A stretch of 35,412 bases of DNA from a virus: positions 1 through 35,412 of IMG/VR virus record IMGVR_UViG_3300024518_002264; one strand, 5' to 3'. Made by a program: the position numbers and the translations under genes. Under the pieces are notes generated by a model. The model made no database searches, was not told the origin of the DNA, and saw nothing but the letters and a program-made list of their open reading frames with translations. Below are positions 16,910-25,754 of this stretch, piece after piece (position 1 is the stretch's first letter; each line of letters starts with the position of its first letter).

Positions 16910-19900
16910 TTAAAGTGTTTGTAAGTTTTGTATTGACGGTGTAGATGGAGGTGGATTAGCATTTTCATCCCAACAATCTGTAAATCTAACAGTTACTTTG
17001 AATACGTCACCATCTATATAACTACCAGCATCAATATTCAAGAAGTTTGCTTCAAGATTTGCATATGCATTATTAGGTGCTGTAACTTCGAAATGATCTA
17101 TTATATTACCATCAACGCTATTATATTCAACAAAATCTCCAGTATTATCTTGTCTAAGAAGAGTTTGACTAACTACTTCTACATTCATCTCCTCCCCTAT
17201 TCTCTCCCAGTTATCAGATAACCAATCAGGAAGGTTAGAAGAGTCTGTACCATCAACCCACGATCCATTACAAACTGGTAATTTTAACCATTTAATGTTG
17301 TCGTCTATGTAGTTCTCTAATTGAGTGTCTAATATATCTTGGTTCATAACCGGACTAACGTTGATGCCGGTTACTGTTGTAGGATAACCACTATCAACCC
17401 AATCTTTAGGAAAATTTCTCCACGAATTAGGAGAAGGACGATATTCTTCTGTACCTGGATATACTAGTTCAGGATCTAAGTAAGGAAAAGCTTCATTGTC
17501 AATATTTATATCTGGATCAGGTTGCCAACCAGCAAATGGCGCTGCGTTTTGCATTTGGGAAATTAATTCAACTCCGGTGGTTGAACCTGCCTCTGTAACT
17601 AGTAGTGTGAATTTATACTTGTTCTTGTAACTATCTTTTGAAAAATATAATGGGTCTGTTATATATATAAAAGCTTTATATTCAATCCCCGCCGTTGCAA
17701 CCATTTCTAAAGCAAATCCAGTTACATGTGACCAAGTTCCAATACTGTTTTCAACATGGACATCATGTAATGAAATCAAACAACCACTAGTTTGACCTAT
17801 GATATTACCTTGGTTATTTTGAAAATGAAATATGCTAGATATGCTACACGCTATAGGATCGCTAGAATATTGATTACTAAATGCGGGATAAGCACAAACT
17901 CTTTCGTTAAAATATTTCCATCTTGACTGCCAGCTTCCGCCAGTTGGATCTTCTGAGTCAACAACAAAATCTTCTGCATCTAATATAGCTTGATTTAACT
18001 CAGCAATTTCACCAGTAGTTGTAGTTTCCCAAAATAATCTTAATTTAGATATCTCAGGGGCTGTTTCATATACAGAAAGTATAGGAAGTTTAGTATTAGC
18101 ACTAACTCCAACAGCAAAATCATCAGTCTCAATTCTAGCAATTAGTGGATTAGCTTGGGAATTAAATATATATTCAGGTATGTCACCAGAACTCCATAAA
18201 CCTAAATCTATACCAGTACCTATGTTTACCACTGTATCAGGGTAAGAACCTGTATAATGCTGAGCGTTTTCACCCCATCCGTGTTCAGTTCCTTTATTAT
18301 CTACTCTTAAGAACATTTTCAAACTAGCATTTTCACCTACATCTGGTTCTGTTAAACCAAATTCTACGTTTCTTTGTAAAATAAAATTCCTTGCTTCTTG
18401 AGAGTTCCAATCACTAAATGTAGCTTCTGTAGCTTCACCTTGAGCATTTACTACACTATACCATAAAGGATTTTCTACTTTAGTAGGTCTAGATGTTCTA
18501 AATATCTTTTGATCAGGTCCTACGTTCTTTAAATCTCTAGGAACTTTATTTATATTGTCACCTTGAAGTGTTATATGAGCAAATGGATTATTCGCAGTTG
18601 CAGGATCTTCAATTGCAAAATCACCATCCTCGCTTCCACCATTTAGTATACCAGGAAAGTATATATTGTAATAATCTTGTTCTTGTTGTTTTACCACTAT
18701 TTTGTAACTATACCAACCCAGAGGATTTGTCAATTCGTTATAGACTCCAGGTTCTCCTGAGTTGTAGTCATAAGTATCACCAGTTACTAAAACATCGTTA
18801 AATAAAACTCTTAAAGCATCTCCTGGCCAAGAATAACCAGGATCACTTGGATCAATAATAAAATCATCACTAGTACTATATTCATGAAACACAGTTGATC
18901 CACTATATAAAATACTAACCTTACTTTGTCCACTGTCAACACTAGATAATAGAACTGAGGATTGCCTACCGTATCTATCAGACAATACTATGCCTACTTG
19001 GTAAGTTCTATTTTGTTTAAGCGTATGATTTGGATATTCTACTATATTGTTAATATCAAATTGAGGTAAGTAAGTAGATGGATCTCCTTTTTCATCAACT
19101 ATAACATTGTAATCTATATTTCTAGGTGGAGTGTGCTTGTTGATGAAATTACCATAAATAACTCTATTCCCAGAAACCTCTTGAGCAGCAGCTCTAATTG
19201 GGGTTTTATCAAAAACCCTTATAGTATCTTCTTCTGGTAAAGTTTTATAAGGCGCTGTTGAGTCATATTCATACTCTAATATAGTTGAGGTATTATATAT
19301 ACCATTTGATGCTGGAGTAACAAACTCAAAAACTTCTCTTGGTAAAGTTTCAACTACTTTAACAGACAATCCATCAGATTCTCTATATAATATATCTATA
19401 CCATCTATTTTTAATTCTTCGTACAGGTCATTAAATGGTACGTTATCTGGTGATTCTATTAATAATGAAACTTTATTAACTTTATTTTCAAAGAATTTAA
19501 CTTCAGTACTTTGAAAAGTATTATCTTCATCATCTCTACCTACTGTAGTGGGATTCTCAAATTCACCTATAAAATATCCATCTTGATTTGGTATAAAAGT
19601 GGATTGTGTGAATGGTGCCATTAAAGAATATTCACCATCTTCAAACTTAAATCTATAACTAAACCTTAAAAATTTATCTTTAATAAAGTTTTGATCACCT
19701 TTCCACCCTGGTTCATGATTAGGGTTTGGGTCACCATTAGGTAAACTTTCGTCAACAACATTCTCCATCGTGCTCTCATTGAGGTCAGTTATTAATCTAA
19801 TAGCTTTATATGGATAGTATTTAGCAACAGAAATGTTGTCTTCTTTAGTATAATATGGAGAACTTGAACTAGCTGGATTCGCTATAGCAGAACTTATATT

Positions 19901-20401
19901 GATTTTTCTTGGTTGATTTCTATTGTCAGTCCAAAATAATAAATCTTCAACGATGTTAGTGTGATTGATTTGATGAGTTTTAGAGAAGTTCAAGAAACCT
20001 CCTGCATCACCGCTTCCACCAACTAATACCACTGAAGAAGAGTTTTTTATATCATACATACAAATAGCTGAGTAATAACTATTACTAGATGTAGCAGAAT
20101 ATACGTACCTATTACTTAACTTATTAGAAGAGTTATCAGTATAATTAGTAACAAAAACAAATATCCTATCATTAGTAACATCCATATGTCTACCAATAAC
20201 TTCGATATTACATTTTTTAGGAACATTAAATCTTGATAGAAATTCATTACCTAATACATTTTCTAATGCACCAACATCAGCTCCTTCTGATCTACTTATC
20301 TGAGCATTTTGAGCATCTCTGTATTCACCTGGTGGAACTAGTCTATCGTCTAAGTCCTTGTTCATCTTTGATTTGATGAACACATTTTTTGCCTTTGCCA
20401 T
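16910..20401 (-). CDS. Large tail tube (muzzle-type, T7 gp12/P22 gp10-like) protein
   Basis: At 1163 residues, this is the largest tail protein in the window. It starts at ATG 20401, overlapping the previous stop by one base (TAATG). The N-terminus has IKSKMNKDLDDRLVPPGEYR and then DAQNAQISRSEGADVGALEN, a signature I associate with tail tube/muzzle proteins of crAss-like and other podoviruses. That is followed by short blades with FVFVTNY, LLFWTDNRNQPRKIN and similar beta-propeller-like strands. The remainder is beta-rich with Ig-like or fibronectin-like stretches. It follows the connector and adaptor genes, as expected for the distal tube that closes the portal channel. The C-terminal portion is not recognised. 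Confidence 0.75.
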   Translation of the reverse strand: MAKAKNVFIKSKMNKDLDDRLVPPGEYRDAQNAQISRSEGADVGALENVLGNEFLSRFNVPKKCNIEVIGRHMDVTNDRIFVFVTNYTDNSSNKLSNRYVYSATSSNSYYSAICMYDIKNSSSVVLVGGSGDAGGFLNFSKTHQINHTNIVEDLLFWTDNRNQPRKINISSAIANPASSSSPYYTKEDNISVAKYYPYKAIRLITDLNESTMENVVDESLPNGDPNPNHEPGWKGDQNFIKDKFLRFSYRFKFEDGEYSLMAPFTQSTFIPNQDGYFIGEFENPTTVGRDDEDNTFQSTEVKFFENKVNKVSLLIESPDNVPFNDLYEELKIDGIDILYRESDGLSVKVVETLPREVFEFVTPASNGIYNTSTILEYEYDSTAPYKTLPEEDTIRVFDKTPIRAAAQEVSGNRVIYGNFINKHTPPRNIDYNVIVDEKGDPSTYLPQFDINNIVEYPNHTLKQNRTYQVGIVLSDRYGRQSSVLLSSVDSGQSKVSILYSGSTVFHEYSTSDDFIIDPSDPGYSWPGDALRVLFNDVLVTGDTYDYNSGEPGVYNELTNPLGWYSYKIVVKQQEQDYYNIYFPGILNGGSEDGDFAIEDPATANNPFAHITLQGDNINKVPRDLKNVGPDQKIFRTSRPTKVENPLWYSVVNAQGEATEATFSDWNSQEARNFILQRNVEFGLTEPDVGENASLKMFLRVDNKGTEHGWGENAQHYTGSYPDTVVNIGTGIDLGLWSSGDIPEYIFNSQANPLIARIETDDFAVGVSANTKLPILSVYETAPEISKLRLFWETTTTGEIAELNQAILDAEDFVVDSEDPTGGSWQSRWKYFNERVCAYPAFSNQYSSDPIACSISSIFHFQNNQGNIIGQTSGCLISLHDVHVENSIGTWSHVTGFALEMVATAGIEYKAFIYITDPLYFSKDSYKNKYKFTLLVTEAGSTTGVELISQMQNAAPFAGWQPDPDINIDNEAFPYLDPELVYPGTEEYRPSPNSWRNFPKDWVDSGYPTTVTGINVSPVMNQDILDTQLENYIDDNIKWLKLPVCNGSWVDGTDSSNLPDWLSDNWERIGEEMNVEVVSQTLLRQDNTGDFVEYNSVDGNIIDHFEVTAPNNAYANLEANFLNIDAGSYIDGDVFKVTVRFTDCWDENANPPPSTPSIQNLQTL

Positions 20402-21606
20402 TAACCCTTAATTTGTTTTGATTTACCTTTCATTACTTGAGTTATCTCTTCGATTTTGATATTAGACAATCTTATTTTAGCGTTTCTTAATGCGGCTCTT
20501 CTGTCCTTTTTAAATCTTTGTACAACATATTCAGGTTGACGAGATCTCGCGGCTAATACACTATATGCTATATGCATGTACAACGCCTCTTCAGCTAACT
20601 TCGGTACTTTAGTATCTTCATCGTAAGCTAAACCATCAGATATATATTCTAACAATATTAATTTACCCACGAGATTACTACTAAATGAAAATTTACCTTC
20701 TCTATCATTTATAGTGAACCACCCGTTAGTCTGAGCTGTTTCAGGATTTAAACCGTATCTCTGTCCAAACCATGTATTGTAGTATGGATAAGTATTACCA
20801 TAGTAATTGTTTAGTTCTATTAAGTTTAGATTTGGATCTAAACTATTGTCCCATTGTTCTTCCATAACAGAAGATCCTTGTATATTTTCTCCATTTATAC
20901 TACCATCAGGATACAATACTTCGTCTTGTATTGGTGTACCATTTTCATCTTGAATAGGTATTTCACCCGGATTCTTAGTTAATCTAGTAGGATATATTAT
21001 ATGTGTAACGCCTGATTTATCAACCCAAGACACTTTAACATAGTTAACATAGTCTTGTGGTATTATTACTGATAAACTAGGAGGTATTATTAATTCTTGA
21101 GAATTTATACTTTTCAAAGTATCATAACTAAACTCTTGCAAACCTCTTTTAGCGTGGAATAATACGTCTGATCTTTTTATACTAGGTATTATCTTATCTT
21201 GCCCAACATACGCAACCATAAAGTTATTAACTACATCTTCTAAACTAGTATATTGATAACCACCATAATGAGCAAAAGAATCTGAATTATATAAATTCTT
21301 TAATCTTATTCTTATAAATAATGAAGATGTTGATGATGATGTTAGCGGAGCTATAGAAAAAGTTATTATATTATCTGAGACAGAAAATATACCAGCGCTA
21401 TATTCAGTCCACGTAATTTGATCACTACTTGTCTCTAAAAAGAAATTATTTAATTGATAATAATCATTAGTAGGATCCCACGAATCTTCATTACCTAAAG
21501 TAAGATCTAGATCAAAAGTGAATGCGTAAGCAGTTTTATCGACTTCAGTAACCATGGACTGAGTCCCTACATAGTACTGTTCGTTAGTTTCGTTTATTAG
21601 TCCCAT
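20401..21606 (-). CDS. Head-tail ring/adaptor (tail stabilisation) protein
   Basis: A 401-residue protein starting at ATG 21606, six bases after the previous stop. From about residue 120 it carries a conserved adaptor-like run: VVNNFMVAYVGQDKIIPSIK, DVLFHAKRGLQEFSYDTLKS and IIPQDYVNYVKVSWVD. The C-terminus is basic and helical (FKKDRRAALRNAKIRLSNIK), suited to contact with DNA or the portal. Residues 20-110 form an additional beta-rich domain that I do not recall in shorter relatives. The context between the connector and the tube protein supports a role in the neck of a short-tailed particle. Confidence 0.7.
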   Translation of the reverse strand: MGLINETNEQYYVGTQSMVTEVDKTAYAFTFDLDLTLGNEDSWDPTNDYYQLNNFFLETSSDQITWTEYSAGIFSVSDNIITFSIAPLTSSSTSSLFIRIRLKNLYNSDSFAHYGGYQYTSLEDVVNNFMVAYVGQDKIIPSIKRSDVLFHAKRGLQEFSYDTLKSINSQELIIPPSLSVIIPQDYVNYVKVSWVDKSGVTHIIYPTRLTKNPGEIPIQDENGTPIQDEVLYPDGSINGENIQGSSVMEEQWDNSLDPNLNLIELNNYYGNTYPYYNTWFGQRYGLNPETAQTNGWFTINDREGKFSFSSNLVGKLILLEYISDGLAYDEDTKVPKLAEEALYMHIAYSVLAARSRQPEYVVQRFKKDRRAALRNAKIRLSNIKIEEITQVMKGKSKQIKG

Positions 21607-21612
21607 GTCTTA

Positions 21613-22380
21613 TTAACTTTTTTCTGCTACTTCGTCTTGTTGTATCTTCTTACTAGCAGCTTGTATAACCTGAGGATCACGTACAACAACTCCAGCATAC
21701 ATTAATATATTTAATACAACCTCGGATTGTTCAGAAGCGTGTAATTGAAAGTCGGTAGATCCTGCTGTTAATGGAGTGTTCGAACCAGTGTATGGGTCCT
21801 CGTTATACTCAAAATACCCTAAATTTGAGTTAGGAATATAACCCCATCTAACATCAAGTGGTTTTTTAATGTATGTTGCAGATATTGGTGTTGAAGTGAC
21901 TGTTCCAGTTATTGTCTTTGGATAGATGTATATTACATCCCCTTCATATGTATAAACTGGGTATATAGCGGTTGGTTTAGTCAATGGAGACTTGTTTATA
22001 TAAAGCAGATCGTTTGGTCTAACTTTTTCTATTTCTGTATCTTTATATATAACAGTACCTAATTTGTAAAACTCAATAGGATCAGTTGGAACAGGGACAT
22101 TAAATATATTAGTAAGATTTATTCCATCAGAACCATTACAATCTCCAATAGTTTTAAATATATCTAGTTTCTCATCTATATTCTTTATTCTATTCCCATA
22201 CTCGCTATTATTATCTTGGACCCTAGAGTATATATTTAGATCCTCAAAGTATTTTTCAAATATCTCTAACTGTACTTGTGTAGCTATTTTATTAAATTCT
22301 TCTGGCGTTAGATAGCCCCTTTGTTCTTTGTTTAATACGTATAGAACTGTCTTATATACGTTATCTACGTTTATTGCCAT
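21613..22380 (-). CDS. Head-tail connector/ring protein
   Basis: A 255-residue protein starting at ATG 22380, the first gene after a terminator. The N-terminal helix region contains YLTPEEFNKIATQVQLEIFE, a motif I recognise from small connector proteins of marine and crAss-like phages, followed by a beta-rich centre (VIYIYPKTITG, ATYIKKPLDVRWGY). The C-terminal helix carries LHASEQSEVVLNILMYAGVV, which fits a subunit that packs into a ring. It is followed six bases later by the adaptor gene. The exact ring assignment cannot be made from sequence alone. Confidence 0.7.
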   Translation of the reverse strand: MAINVDNVYKTVLYVLNKEQRGYLTPEEFNKIATQVQLEIFEKYFEDLNIYSRVQDNNSEYGNRIKNIDEKLDIFKTIGDCNGSDGINLTNIFNVPVPTDPIEFYKLGTVIYKDTEIEKVRPNDLLYINKSPLTKPTAIYPVYTYEGDVIYIYPKTITGTVTSTPISATYIKKPLDVRWGYIPNSNLGYFEYNEDPYTGSNTPLTAGSTDFQLHASEQSEVVLNILMYAGVVVRDPQVIQAASKKIQQDEVAEKS

Positions 22381-22399
22381 GTTGTTTTATTTTAATAAT

Positions 22400-22426
22400 A
22401 AAAAAGGCGGCGATTAAGCCGCCTTT
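22400..22426 (-). terminator. Factor-independent terminator after the 260-residue gene
   Basis: A perfect 9-bp stem AAAGGCGGC / GCCGCCTTT with a 6-base loop (22403-22411 and 22418-22426), followed on the minus strand by a run of six T (22405-22400). It lies in the 73-base gap between a head-region gene and the connector gene. Confidence 0.9.
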
Positions 22427-22453
22427 AATATAGTTACATACTAAAAATGATTT

Positions 22454-23236
22454 TTAATTCATTTTCTTCTCTACAGACCTATATACTTCTAAACCTTCAT
22501 CAGTTTTAAACCATGCTGCTAAAGCTGAATAAGGATTTTCATCGAAAGGTACGTTGATTAGTTTTCTACCATTAGTTCCCCAAGTAAAAGTTCTTTGGTC
22601 ACTAGCTAACTTTATTATACCAATTTCAGTTGCTTTAATAGCAAAATTCCTTAGTACAACATTTTCGTCATTAGCAAGACTAATAAACAATTTAGGGTTT
22701 CTTTTAGCAAATATTAATATATCTCTTTTAATCTCCTTAGAAGTTAATTTAGAAACACTAGAACCTTTTTCAACTCTAAGTATTGCCTCTGCTTGATCTA
22801 CATCAATTGAAGAAGCTGCATTTAAAGCACGAATCTCTAATTCTAAATCTTCTAATTCATCTTTTGCTACCACCGCATTATCATGTTCAGCAAACTTCTT
22901 ATCTCTAAGAGGATGCACTTCTAACATCTTTTGAAGGTTTTGTTGTTCTTTTGGAACATGCAAAACACCATCTTTAAACATTATGTGAGCTAATGTTACT
23001 GGACCTTCTTGCTCATCCACGAATGGAGAGGATTGGTTTGTAGCATATCTTAAAGCTCTTTGAACCCCTTTTTCTTTATCGAAATAAAGTAAAGGTGATT
23101 TAGTAGTATGTTTTGAATTCATTACGTAACATAAAGGAGAAACTCCATTAAGTAAATAGTAATGTTTATCTTTTATCTCCGTTCTAGGAGTTTCAGTTTT
23201 TTTAACCTTTTTAGGTTTGTTAATTGTTTCTTCCAT
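22454..23236 (-). CDS. Unrecognised head-region protein
   Basis: I place the start at ATG 23236 (260 residues, MEETINKPKK). A GTG 33 bases upstream lies inside a terminator stem and is unlikely. The N-terminus is Lys/Thr-rich, the middle carries GVSPLCYVMNSKHTTKSPLL and acidic helices (DELEDLELEIRALNAA), and the C-terminus ends in NPYSALAAWFKTDEGLEVY. I have a sense of the C-terminal motif recurring in phages of Bacteroidota next to capsid genes, but no function is known to me. It has terminators on both sides, so it may have its own dosage control. A DNA-binding or head-completion role is possible but unsupported. Confidence 0.6.
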   Translation of the reverse strand: MEETINKPKKVKKTETPRTEIKDKHYYLLNGVSPLCYVMNSKHTTKSPLLYFDKEKGVQRALRYATNQSSPFVDEQEGPVTLAHIMFKDGVLHVPKEQQNLQKMLEVHPLRDKKFAEHDNAVVAKDELEDLELEIRALNAASSIDVDQAEAILRVEKGSSVSKLTSKEIKRDILIFAKRNPKLFISLANDENVVLRNFAIKATEIGIIKLASDQRTFTWGTNGRKLINVPFDENPYSALAAWFKTDEGLEVYRSVEKKMN

Positions 23237-23255
23237 AATATAATATAATATAATT

Positions 23256-23280
23256 AAAAAAGTCCCCACCTAAGTGGGGA
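23256..23280 (-). terminator. Factor-independent terminator after the 200-residue gene
   Basis: A 7-bp GC-rich stem TCCCCAC / GTGGGGA with a 4-base loop (23263-23269 and 23274-23280), followed on the minus strand by C and a run of six T (23261-23256). It lies just after the stop at 23287 and just before the ATG at 23236. Confidence 0.88.
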
Positions 23281-23286
23281 TTTAAT

Positions 23287-23889
23287 TTATCCATAAGTTA
23301 CGCTGTAACAGGTAACTCCTTGAGGAAACTCAACAGTTGGTTGAGAGTTTTCAGCCATCATAGCTTTTCTATAAGCTTCAGATACGGCAAAAGCAACTTC
23401 ACCGTAGTTGTTAGCATCTGCTCCATTGCATACTAATGTATACTTTTTTACAGCACTTCCACTATAACTACTAGTGTGTATAATCGGTCCAAAGGCAGAA
23501 CTATCAGGGGCAATAGCAGCTACGTTTTCAGCTGGTACTAATTGATAAGAACCGCTTTCTTCAGTAGCTAAATCTGCTTCATCTATTATAACTTCTATAT
23601 CTGCATCCCATTGAGCTTGCCCGCCTGTTCCAGTGTCACCAGCGGCTATTGTCAAAGTATCACCAGCACTATAACCACTCCCAACAGCAACAATTGCTAC
23701 TATTATGTCTCCAGCAGTAATTGTTACTGAACAAGTTGCTCCAGTACCTCCACCATCAGTAGTTGGTGTTATTGGCGTAACTATAGTTCCATTAACAGTA
23801 GTTCCTCCGCCAGTACCAAGATTAGTTAAAGCACCTGCGGTTAATGGGCGATCAGTAGCATTTAAAGGTATTTTTATGTAATTACTCAT
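23287..23889 (-). CDS. Putative capsid-associated (decoration-like) protein
   Basis: A 200-residue protein starting at ATG 23889, 11 bases after the preceding stop and followed by a terminator. Residues 25-90 are Gly/Thr-rich, with GATCSVTITAG and GSGYSAGDTLTIAAG, a beta motif that recurs in phage surface proteins. The C-terminal part has helices (VAFAVSEAYRKAMMAENSQ) and ends FPQGVTCYSVTYG. Position directly downstream of the capsid gene and the low charge suggest a head surface or decoration role. No specific family was recognised. Confidence 0.55.
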   Translation of the reverse strand: MSNYIKIPLNATDRPLTAGALTNLGTGGGTTVNGTIVTPITPTTDGGGTGATCSVTITAGDIIVAIVAVGSGYSAGDTLTIAAGDTGTGGQAQWDADIEVIIDEADLATEESGSYQLVPAENVAAIAPDSSAFGPIIHTSSYSGSAVKKYTLVCNGADANNYGEVAFAVSEAYRKAMMAENSQPTVEFPQGVTCYSVTYG

Positions 23890-23900
23890 AATTTATATTT

Positions 23901-24227
23901 TTAAACTTCAGCAGCAGAGGCACAAGCTATAGCGTTAGCTACATCAAGTTGATAACCTACGGTGCCGTCATCACCGATTAATCTAAATATGTCACAACTA
24001 CCAGGTTTTTGACTAGCATTTAAGACAGCAGCTTCTAGAGCCGTTATATCATCATCAGTAGGATTTTGAGTTTCGTATGTTAAAGTTGTTGCAAGAATCT
24101 CACCAGCAGCCATTGGTATATCGTAATACATCAATAACGTTGCTCCAGATCTTTCAACTTGATAAACTTCATCAACAGAAACAGTCAAATACCCACCACC
24201 TTCATAAGGAAATTTCAAATTTGCCAT
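23901..24227 (-). CDS. Small capsid-adjacent protein, unknown
   Basis: I place the start at ATG 24227 (108 residues, MANLKFPYEGGGY). A TTG codon 51 bases upstream would put the start inside the terminator stem that follows the capsid gene. The protein is mildly acidic, beta-rich in its first half (YLTVSVDEVYQVERSGATLL), with a short helix (DDITALEAAVLNAS) and a C-terminal Ala-rich end. It sits between the capsid gene and a probable decoration gene. A minor head component is the natural guess, without direct evidence. Confidence 0.6.
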   Translation of the reverse strand: MANLKFPYEGGGYLTVSVDEVYQVERSGATLLMYYDIPMAAGEILATTLTYETQNPTDDDITALEAAVLNASQKPGSCDIFRLIGDDGTVGYQLDVANAIACASAAEV

Positions 24228-24254
24228 ATTCTTATTTTTTAAAAGATTAATAAA

Positions 24255-24276
24255 GTGGAGGATTTTACTCCTCCAC
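24255..24276 (-). terminator. Terminator after the major capsid gene
   Basis: A perfect 8-bp stem GTGGAGGA / TCCTCCAC with a 6-base loop, followed on the minus strand by TTTATTAATCTTTT, a weak T tract. It begins 13 bases after the capsid stop codon. The imperfect T tract suggests partial read-through into the downstream genes. Confidence 0.8.
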
Positions 24277-24289
24277 AATTTCGTGTAAG

Positions 24290-25744
24290 TTAAGCTATAA
24301 ACTCTACGAAGTTATTAGCAGCTTGTACACATAGACATCTTTCAGATAAGAAGTGAACTTCCATAGCATCTAAATCAGATGTGTAAGCTCCACCTACAGA
24401 ACCAGTGATCCAAGATTTGTATCTTCTATCATCAGCTTGAGAAGCTCTATATCTCACGTGTAGGAAAGGTCGTCTAATGTTCTGACCAAGCATTTGATCA
24501 TATACAGTAGATGTTCCTGCTGGAACCATTACTCCTTGGATGTTATTAACTAATCCACGAGTAGAAGCATCATTTAGATATTTCCAATCTGTTTTGTAGA
24601 AGTCATAAGAACCTCTTCTAAAACCTGAAAATCCAAAGTTTAATGCCATTTCTCCTGAGTTATTAAATAAACCATAAGAAGCGGATGCAGTTGAAGAATA
24701 ACCTCCACCTGCCATAGCGGCAATCATGTCATCAAAATCAAGAGCTGTAGCTCTGTCTAAGAATAACATGTTTTCTTCAATTGCTCCTTGAGAATCAAGT
24801 TGCGCAAGAATAGAATCAAAGTCAGCTAAAGCACCAGAACCAGGGGCAGCTGCACCGGCAAATCCTTGCCATACATTACCTCTTTCTTCTATTGCAGAGA
24901 AAAGACCTTGAGTACCACCAGCAGAACCATTATTATTAGCTGAAATTCCTGCTAACGCAGTATCAACTAATTCACCTTCAACCATTGACATTTCAAGATA
25001 ATCTTCAAATCTCAATCTAGTTTCAGATTCAGCTTTTAGATACCATAAGTATCCAGTTGTACCATCTTCTGTAGCAACTTCAACCCAACCAATTTGAGCA
25101 GCATCAGATCCTGAAACCTCATACTTATCTTTGATTATAATTGGTTTGTTTTCAAACTGAGTGAATGCTGGTTGAACAGCTCCTTCCATTCCAACAACTC
25201 CTTTAGCAAATTCAGAACCATAAACGAAAACGTTTAAGGCTGGCGCAGCAACTAACGCCGCAGGCCAAGTAGCTAAACCGTATGGAAAAGCCTCTACAGT
25301 TGTTAAAAGAGCACCTGTTACTGGAGAAGGTATTGGCCCAACTAAAGCTTTAACAGTTGTATTAGATACTGGATCGCTAACTACAATAGTCTGCCCACCT
25401 CTAATAACATGAGGATTTCCAGCAGTAACGTGAGCTGTATCAATTGTTAAAGTAGAATCATTATCAGCAGCTAATGTACAGTTTTGATAACTAATGTGCA
25501 ATCTATTTTGTTCTGACCAAATTACTTGATCTGAGGTCATGGGCATCTCTGCTCCGACCATTCTTAAGAAACCTGAAAGAGTCCTATTTCCGAATCTTTC
25601 GATTTCTGCTTCATATAATTCAGGTAAATATTGTTGCGCGAAATCATTTGCAGGAGTGTCTCCAGCAAAGTTTAAATAATTCGAGGACAATGTAACCTGT
25701 TCTTGATGCGGGGTCAAGCCCGCGTTTGTTACGGTAAACGCCAT
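24290..25744 (-). CDS. Major capsid protein
   Basis: A 484-residue protein starting at ATG 25744 with an A-rich leader. It follows the portal and a scaffold-like gene and is followed at once by a terminator, the usual setting of a highly expressed capsid gene. The N-terminus (AFTVTNAGLTPHQEQ) leads into a helix with QYLPELYEAEIERFGNRTL. The centre has mixed beta/alpha character with FENKPIIIKDKYEVSG and a helix with ETRLRFEDYLEMSMVEGEL. Size and composition suit an HK97-fold capsid subunit like those of crAss-like phages. Fold is inferred; the call rests on order, size and context. Confidence 0.8.
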   Translation of the reverse strand: MAFTVTNAGLTPHQEQVTLSSNYLNFAGDTPANDFAQQYLPELYEAEIERFGNRTLSGFLRMVGAEMPMTSDQVIWSEQNRLHISYQNCTLAADNDSTLTIDTAHVTAGNPHVIRGGQTIVVSDPVSNTTVKALVGPIPSPVTGALLTTVEAFPYGLATWPAALVAAPALNVFVYGSEFAKGVVGMEGAVQPAFTQFENKPIIIKDKYEVSGSDAAQIGWVEVATEDGTTGYLWYLKAESETRLRFEDYLEMSMVEGELVDTALAGISANNNGSAGGTQGLFSAIEERGNVWQGFAGAAAPGSGALADFDSILAQLDSQGAIEENMLFLDRATALDFDDMIAAMAGGGYSSTASASYGLFNNSGEMALNFGFSGFRRGSYDFYKTDWKYLNDASTRGLVNNIQGVMVPAGTSTVYDQMLGQNIRRPFLHVRYRASQADDRRYKSWITGSVGGAYTSDLDAMEVHFLSERCLCVQAANNFVEFIA

Positions 25745-25754
25745 AATTTTTAGT

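Noticed and set aside
23237-23269. Upstream GTG start for the 260-residue gene (adding GTFLIILYYI, which could look like a membrane segment)
   Set aside because: The GTG lies in a terminator stem and the added residues come from the T tract and the AT leader; the ATG at 23236 matches the scaffold gene start.
24228-24278. Upstream TTG start for the 108-residue gene (adding WRSKILHFINLLKNKN)
   Set aside because: It falls in the terminator stem after the capsid gene, and the ATG at 24227 starts a better-formed protein.
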